This document shows, one piece after another, positions 58,248 to 64,000 of a stretch of DNA of 64,000 nucleotides. The stretch is from Candidula unifasciata (taxonomy: Eukaryota > Mollusca > Gastropoda > Stylommatophora > Geomitridae): contig CAJHNH020002781.1 of assembly GCA_905116865.2 (NCBI GenBank), positions 1 to 64,000 on the forward strand, given 5' to 3'. Positions within the stretch are counted from its first letter, which is position 1. Every line of letters begins with the position of its first letter. The notes beneath the pieces are model-generated. The model made no database searches. It saw only the letters and a program-made list of their open reading frames with translations, and was not told the DNA's origin. Both the position numbers and the translations under genes were made by a program.

Positions 58248-58262
58248 GTAACAATAATAATA
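58110..58262. repeat. (AAT)n microsatellite
   Basis: AAT repeats with AAG, AAC and AGT interruptions. The open frames over it are artefacts. Confidence 0.97.
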
Positions 58263-58414
58263 AGAAATATATTGATGTGTCCATCCCTCTCCAGCGCATC
58301 CCGTCTCATGGATATGCAGGTATGTTTACGCTCTGCTGCCATTCAGTTTTTGCTATACTTAATTTCTTTTCCTACATACAACATGCGTTATTAACTCTTA
58401 TAGTATTTCCGCGA

Positions 58415-58678
58415 GGGTTCAGGGGCCTCATTTGTTGGAGGAGGGGGGGGGGAGAGCATAGACACTCTATGGCTTCCCACCCCCAAGAAGCATGTCGTAA
58501 AGGTCGACTACTTAGGGGTGTTCGTTCGAAGTCGTGGTGCATATGCCTGAGACGCGAGGAACCGACAGTCTGCTTACAAATAAGCTAAATCTGTAAAACG
58601 GATGTGTACCAAAAAAAAATCCAGAAGTGGACGAACATCCTAGAACTTTCCGCCCGAATATACAGCCTTAAATGCGAA
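58415..58678 (+). repeat. SINE-B copy
   Basis: AAGCATGTCGTAAAGGTCGA, GAGGAACCGACAGTCTGC, TAAATCTGTAAAACGGATG, CCAGAAGTGGACGAACATCC and ATATACAGCCTTAAATGCGA, running into a long GAA tail. Confidence 0.85.
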
Positions 58679-58820
58679 GAAGGAGAAGAAGAAGAAGAAG
58701 AAGAAGAAGAAGAAGAAGAAGAAGAAGAAGAAGAAGAAGAAGAAGAAGAAGAAGAAGAAGAAGAAGAAGAAGAAGAAGAAGAAGAAGAAGAAGAAGAAGA
58801 AGAAGAAGAAGAAGAAGAAG
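58679..58820. repeat. (GAA)n expansion of a SINE-B tail
   Basis: About 46 GAA/AGA units follow the SINE-B directly. Its usual tail is 3-5 units. Confidence 0.97.
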
Positions 58821-58829
58821 ATTAGTAAT

Positions 58830-59320
58830 AACAAAATAATTATAATTAAAATATCAATCCCAGGCAGTGTTTTTTAGCTTATGCTTTTCTTTGCAGTTGT
58901 TATAAACTAATAAATGGTTTTAATGTAATGTAGTTCAGATAAAAAAAAAATTATGAGACATAAGTACTCAAAGTAACATGTGGCACATAAGGTGTTAATG
59001 TGAAGCCTGGATGGGCTACGGAGAGTTAAGAGCCATGTCATACTAGATTTGTCTATTGGTACAAAGTGAATTAAGGACGTTTATTACTTGCACTGGTAAC
59101 ATACTGGGAACGTACGATTTGCTGATAGTCTGATAAAAGTGGTTTATTTGAAATAACGGTTTCTGATTGACTTCTTGTCACTCTGTCAACATATTGTTGT
59201 TAATTTCCTTATTTATAACAAGTTGATTAATTGTTGGAATGGTTGATTGGTTGGTTGGTTGTGGTTGGGTTTTCTGGATGAAGGCCGTTCGGGTAGTTTA
59301 TTTGACTGCTATGGCTGGCC
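58830..59320. other. No recognised features
   Basis: AT-rich, with a short TTGGTTGG run at 59246-59262. Confidence 0.45.
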
Positions 59321-59324
59321 TGGT

Positions 59325-59612
59325 ACTGTACAGAAGTGATGTTATCAATGCTGTGCGCTGCACTTACCGTACAGAGAAGCACGCAAAAGGACATGACTCC
59401 ATATCCCTGTCTAGACTGATGGACATGGGGGTGCAGCCTGGAGCTGCAAGAAATGAATATTTTACTAAGAGGACAAGACGTTTAATTAACCAACACAGAA
59501 CAGGCGTCATCAGTCGTTTTACACTTGCTGAGCTTTTGAGAAGGAGATCGGAGCACCTATGTATCAGTCCGGAGTGCTGTGATGATAATCCTTTCTGATC
59601 ACTAGTCACTAA
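59325..59612 (+). mobile_element. I-group-like LINE C-terminus
   Basis: The open frame (to 59598) ends SLSRLMDMGVQPGAARNEYF, then RRLINQHRTGVISRFTLAEL and RRRSEHLCISPECCDD. It is the best preserved example of this C-terminus. The upstream residues (MVDWLVGCGW...) are not part of it. Confidence 0.78.
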
Positions 59613-59729
59613 TTTGACTGGCTGGCAGAGAGATATCAAGCCATGAGCGATGAGATCCGATTCAATAAGGGCGTTCCTCTCGCATTTAAGCATCGTAAAG
59701 AATTAAACTGGGTAAACTAAGAAACTTAA

Positions 59730-59965
59730 AATGCATGAGCGGCTGGCCGACCTGTAGAGAGAAGGTTGATATCTCGTGCAGAAAACCCGGATTCAAATCT
59801 TCGGTAAGTTTGTGGATGTTTTCTGTCGAAGGCAAAAAATAAATCTCATCCTCTACAGTGGGAGGGCGGCAACACTAGCCATTCAGCCCTAAATTCTCAG
59901 GCTCAAACACCACGCCCCACCCCACCTTCAACACAAGTGGTAAATACTAGCAGTTTCTGGCAACA
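59730..59965 (+). repeat. SINE-D copy
   Basis: GAGCGGCTGGCCGACCTGTA, CCCGGATTCAAATCTTC, GCAACACTAGCCATTCAGCC and CACAAGTGGTAAATACTAGC. Confidence 0.75.
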
Positions 59966-59994
59966 ACTTAAACTGACAGCTGCAGTATTCGGGG

Positions 59995-60200
59995 AGCTAA
60001 ACACTTGCCAGCGTGTCTGAAGGCCTTAAGTTGAATCCGCATTGATGAGGATTTTTAATCAATAATCTAGGTATCTAAGGTTTACCCATGCTAAACCTGG
60101 TACCAACAAATTCTATGGGAAGTAAAGGCAGATGTCGTGATATTTACCACTTGACTCATTTTGCGTCAATTAGGTACAAATAGTTCTAAATTAGGGATAA
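59995..60200 (+). repeat. SINE-A copy, divergent
   Basis: AGCTAAACACTTGCCAGCGT, a B-box-like TTAAGTTGAATCCGC, AAACCTGGTACCAACAAATT and GGGAAGTAAAGGCAGATGTC. Confidence 0.65.
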
Positions 60201-60204
60201 TCAG

Positions 60205-60445
60205 CAAGTGCCTTGCCAGCTGGCGTAGGCGTTCATGCATCTCCACAGATCTCGGTCTTTGGTGTTCTGGATCAATTCCACTAATGATATTCTCTCCTTG
60301 CCACTGAAGCCATCCACCATCATTTCTCTTGGTCTGCCTCTGCTTCTTCTACCAGTGATCTTTCCAGTCGGTACGTTATTTTCCTGTGTTTCTTTTCTCA
60401 TCACATGACAAAGAACTTTGTCTCCTTCTCATTGTTGTATATAAT
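60205..60445 (-). mobile_element. RTE-like LINE 3' end, minus strand
   Basis: The minus strand reads MRKETQENNVPTGKITGRRS, then RGRPREMMVDGFSGKERIS and TKDRDLWRCMNAYASWQGT followed by C and a stop. The GRRSRGRPREMM.DG and RDLWR..NAYA motifs are those of an RTE-type C-terminus. Confidence 0.75.
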
Positions 60446-60579
60446 GCTTTATTTCATTAGCCATTTCCAGACAACCACAGTAAGTTATCAAAGATCTGGC
60501 GACACCAGTTGTTCATTATCTTTGTTTAGGTTGTCACATTTTAGGATGCTGATAATTGGATTTTTTGCCCCCGGCTTGC

Positions 60580-61140
60580 CACGTCTTCTTTCGTTCGCCT
60601 GAAATAAGTTGTCTATATCAGCAATTTTGTCTCTTGTATAAATTTCACTGTTGTTGTTAATTCATTCAGTGGTCCATAGAGTTAAAGTTCCACTGTTGTT
60701 CTTTCTGGCCAAAAAGTTTGCCTTAATGTGTCAAATTCGGTGCAGTCCTGGAGTACATGCTCTGCTGTCTGGGGCACCTTTTCACAGGTGCACATGTCTG
60801 ATACGCCTATCTTGAATTTTGTGTACATGTGGTCACGTAATTGGTTGTGCCCTGTTCTGAGGCGGAGGATAATGACTTGTTCTGATCTGTCCAAAATAAA
60901 ATAGTCGTCTTGTGCTGGGGCTGGTGGTTTCCTGATTGATTTAATGACTGGTACATCCGGCTGCACTTTTGTCGCACCTTCTCCTGCCAGTTGATCAGCT
61001 TTCTCATTTCCAGGCACTCCACACAATGTGATGGTATCCACTGCATTACAAATCTTTGCTGAAGTAGTTTCCTAGACTGGAGTGCTTCAAGTACTGATTT
61101 TGCCTCTGTCATACTGTTAGCCAAGATTGGTATTTAGCAG
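60580..61140 (-). mobile_element. I-group-like LINE, RNase H end and C-terminus, minus strand
   Basis: The upstream frame reads MTEAKSVLEALQSRKLLQQR and MQWIPSHC. After a frameshift near 61015 it continues CGVPGNEKADQLAGEGATKV, RTGHNQLRDHMYTKFKIGVS and DMCTCEKVPQTAEHVLQDCT. W(I)PSHCGVPGNEKADQLA is the last RNase H segment. The RTGHN..L..HMY and C.C.....EH.L..C motifs are the following zinc-knuckle-like end. The 3' tail continues to 60585. Confidence 0.8.
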
Positions 61141-61424
61141 TGCTTGCCACTCTATCTGATCGTTTTATGCTATTTTGTGAGCTCACGGTTCATACTTTAT
61201 AATAATTTTACACCAGCCTCGGGGGCGAAGAAAAATTGCTCGGCGAGCCAATGTTGGCCCTCTGGCCATACATAGTTTACCTGGCCCTGTTCGAAACTGT
61301 TCTTAAAAAAAAAATTCTTAAAAATGTTATGCCGTTTTTACAATGAAGGTTTACCACATTGTATCATTTCTGCTTTTAGGAATATTTAGTAGTCGCTCAA
61401 TCTTAGCTTCAGCTTCATAGCAAA

Positions 61425-61480
61425 CGGGTCACCCCATAATTGTTCCGTAAATGTACCAAGGAAATACAAACAGAATGTCC
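61425..61480 (+). repeat. Partial third copy of the inverted-repeat family
   Basis: CAAACGGGTCACCCCATAAT, then TGTTCCGTAAATG and GAAATACAAAC, parallel to 49738-49800. Confidence 0.5.
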
Positions 61481-61484
61481 ATCA

Positions 61485-61965
61485 TTGAACGTTTGGGACT
61501 GACACTGCAGTCTCAGTATATCCACTAGCATACACATAATTAAAAGCATAAGGCAGCCATGAGAAGTGCTTAAACAAACAGTCCAATATTAGAAATGCAG
61601 TTCGTCATCGACAGAAGCAGCACTGACGAACAGATGAGTGCAAGCGATTAATCTTAACCACATAAGGCACCAGCAATTCTGTGGCAACAGGTCACTTTCC
61701 ATTTTCATAATCTACAACACCACGTTGGTTACCATTGCAAATGAAATCCACAGCTCACAAAGTCGCGCCTTGCACTTAACTCAGTAGCTGAGAGAATTAA
61801 CGGCATCCTTTCAGTCTACAAATGGAAGACAATGTAACCGCCACTGTCTGTCAGAAGTAAAAATAGTTGCCACATCGAGTGGCGAAAGAATATGAACTTG
61901 ACACTAAATACTCCGTGAAAAAAAAAGAATTTCATGAAAAAGATCCCATTTTTAACGGAGTTGTT
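61485..61965. other. No recognised features
   Basis: Nothing recognised in either strand. Confidence 0.4.
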
Positions 61966-61967
61966 TC

Positions 61968-62058
61968 TTTGTGGGCTCCAGCGCCCTATTTTACATTTTA
62001 GAAAACAAGAATAGATCCACTGCCCCCTAACAAGCATGTCGTAAAAGCCCTCCATTTT
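61968..62058 (+). repeat. SINE-B 5' fragment
   Basis: TTTGTGGGCTCCAGCGCCC, AAACAAGAATAGATCCACTG and AACAAGCATGTCGTAAAAGC. Confidence 0.65.
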
Positions 62059-62059
62059 G

Positions 62060-62835
62060 ATCAGAAGTGAGAATCTCCACAGGGGAAGACCTCGATCTCT
62101 TTCTACTCTTGTGTCACAGTCCGAAAATAGCCGACCATGGTCTGACAACATGAGAAAGGTTGTTTAAATACAGTATTTCCCCATGTATCAGATGCACTTA
62201 TTTTTTTTTTTTTAAAGCAGATCTTAAAACAATTTGCAAAAAAAGTAAATCTTCACCAAATGAGGTCAGAATATATCGCTTACAGGGCCTCATTATTTGA
62301 ATGCCGGTTTAGGGGCGACAGAAAATAGGGACAAAATTTAAAATAAGAAGTTGTTTTCCGCTGTAATAGTTTTTGCGCTATAGAACTATCAAATGGATGA
62401 GAGTTTTGACAGTGATGGGAAGTTTTCTTTATTCTATGATGAATAACGTGAGTTCATGAACTCTGTGGCATCATATTTTTTTTTTGTCGCTCCAAATTTC
62501 CATCCCGACAATCAATGTGCTTCTTGTACATTTGATGTGCTCGGAGTAATACAGCAGTTCGTCCTACACAGAAATCGAACTTAAATCTCTGAGGACTGTG
62601 AAACTGTTTAACGCATTCACTAGCCTCTAGGCCAGAGAGACGAACAAATGTTACTTTACGAAACCGTAAAACGAATATTACCCATTTTTGTAAAGAACAC
62701 ACCCTTTAATCCCCAAGCTTGAATGTCAGACAAGAAATTAACACTGGTAACGAACACATTGTCACAGCTTTTCATACCTGATGTGTGCGCATGTTTATGT
62801 TAAGTATCCAGTTTCAGCACACTGATCGTTTTGCA
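62060..62835. other. Mostly unassigned, possible DNA-transposon end at 62170
   Basis: ACAGTATTTCCCCATGTATC with AGATGCACTTATTTTT resembles one end of a widespread DNA transposon type, but no partner end was found. Confidence 0.3.
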
Positions 62836-62839
62836 TTTG

Positions 62840-62840
62840 G

Positions 62841-62898
<58 letters not shown>
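62840..62898. repeat. (CA)n microsatellite
   Basis: About 28 CA units with one AA interruption. Confidence 0.97.
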
Positions 62899-62984
62899 GT
62901 ACATATGTACTGCAGGGGGAAGCCATAAAGGGGCGACTGTTTGTGAGTATCGAAAGTTGTGTGTTTTTTGTATTTCTACGTTCC

Positions 62985-63177
62985 TTGGCTTGGCTCCCAG
63001 GTCGATTCTGCCTTGAGTGGGTACCAGATACAATTCATTAGAAGTAAAGGCGGCCAGAGTGATGCTGACCACATCACCCACCAAATGTCATTTGGTCAAT
63101 AAAATCTAGGTCCAGCCCTATATCCTCAAAAAGCCTGAACGAGTGGAAAATAGACCTTTACTTTACTTACGCTCCTT
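62985..63177 (+). repeat. SINE-A copy, 5'-truncated
   Basis: CTTGGCTCCCAGGTCGATTC, then GTGGGTACCAGATACAATTC, GTGATGCTGACCACATCACC and GACCTTTACTTTACTTAC. Confidence 0.85.
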
Positions 63178-63524
63178 GGCGGTGGCTTTCCCATAGAAAA
63201 TAAAGTCCCTGTCAAGGAACATAAAAATACAAAAACAGTTTAGATACTCACGAACAATCTGGAAAGTGGCACAACATGGAAGTTATCATGCAATTGAGCG
63301 GTGACATCATGAGAAAAGAGAGGGGCAGGAACTCTCGCCGTGCGCGTGAGTTCGTGATAAGTACCAGAAAAACTTAACCAACGCCTTCTCTAATAAATAG
63401 AGAAGGCCTTGAACGTAACATACATTGCTTGATAAAAATAGACTTCTAGAAAATTCTTATCTTTGATGCAGTTTAGTGAGTAAGTGTTCATTGTTTATTT
63501 TAGAGATCATTTTCATCGCACATC

Positions 63525-63840
63525 AGACCTCACCATAGGTGCTCGGATCTCATCCTGAGTATTTCTCCAAGTATGTTACAGCTAGCAACTTCCATTCTTT
63601 CCTGGTTGATGTTACGACGGGTGGCTCCCGCATGGTTTTCCTGTCTCGTAGCTTTAATTGGTACACCCGGATTACAACTCACGTTTTCGGGCCAAGAAAG
63701 AGAGTGACTTTCCTTCCCATTCATAAATTGCCGTATCGCAGGGCTTGTGCTATGTTGCGGGAGTGTCAAGCTTAGTGACCGGCCAACAACACGCAACATT
63801 TTACTAGTTGTTGTCACCGGCCGGCGATATCGCATGTTCT
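63525..63840 (-). mobile_element. I-group-like LINE C-terminus, minus strand
   Basis: The minus strand reads ATRQENHAGATRRNINQERM, then EVASCNILGEILRMRSEHLW, ending near the bases CACCATAGGTGCTCGGATCT. It is parallel to 59480-59590. The upstream part is degenerate. Confidence 0.6.
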
Positions 63841-64000
63841 ATATTACAGGGTGTGAGCGATTTTAACGGTCCCGAAACATGCAAAACTGGACGTAGGCTG
63901 CACTCTCTCGTAGGATATAGGCTACACTCTCTCGTTGGACATGGGGATGGGGTTGGGGTTAAGGCTGAGCAAACATGCATTGGTAAACTTTTGAGTTTTC
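63841..64000. other. Window end, short tandem duplication only
   Basis: GGCTACACTCTCTCGT-type motifs occur twice (63897-63935). Nothing else seen. Confidence 0.4.

Noticed and set aside
58604..58834. Poly-Glu and poly-Phe open frames
   Set aside because: They are translations of the GAA tail of a SINE-B.

Overview
This window is nuclear DNA from an animal, most likely a mollusc and plausibly a heterobranch gastropod. That placement is an inference from the style and mixture of the repeats. The DNA is AT-rich. It holds one recognisable spliced cellular gene, and the rest is transposons, tRNA-derived SINEs and tandem repeats. I see no prokaryotic features, no bona fide tRNA or rRNA gene and no CRISPR array.

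The gene is the C-terminal half of eukaryotic ATP-dependent 6-phosphofructokinase (PFK), plus strand, 46..31251. Ten exons give 438 residues plus a stop, with phases that join exactly. The N-terminal half lies before base 1. Introns run from about 0.8 to 8.5 kb and hold most of the repeats of the left half. The most unusual part is exon 8. Its 5' splice junction lies inside the first unit of a ~77-copy, 39-bp minisatellite (23041..26026), so a donor-like site is repeated about 77 times, and the PFK frame stays open through about 29 units.

Repeat families are given working names. SINE-A has a tRNA-like head, a core like GGTCGACCCAGCC and a TTTACTTACTTAC tail. SINE-B has a GAA-repeat tail. SINE-C has a core like GCAAACTACTGAAC. 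SINE-D and SINE-E are further tRNA-headed families. The LINE pieces are 3' ends of RTE-like elements (RT C-terminus ending in GRPR.TWRR-type motifs) and of I-group-like elements with an RNase H domain.

Layout. 0-31 kb: PFK exons separated by a Mutator-like fragment (479..2078), a hAT element with a perfect 8-bp target duplication (4477..6298), a SPIN-like hAT MITE (11224..11418), a VNTR-bearing retroposon with a perfect 13-bp duplication (15818..17281), LINE pieces and the minisatellite. 31-34.5 kb: the PFK 3' flank. 35.1-37.0 kb: an internally deleted Ty3/gypsy element with a 5-bp duplication. 37.3-37.8 kb: a small satellite built from a SINE-A tail. 38.4 kb: a second SPIN-like copy. 39-53 kb: SINEs, LINE 3' ends and a mariner fragment. 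53.8-56.5 kb: two minisatellites running into ~1.5 kb of (CATA)n. 57-64 kb: more SINE and LINE debris. A pair of ~230-bp inverted repeats bounds 49698..57387.

The features do not form an operon or pathway. PFK is the only cellular gene, and its neighbours are nested insertions whose order can be read in several places: hAT into SINE-C, SINE-B and a LINE inside that hAT, SINE-A into SINE-C, and SINE-A into a LINE.
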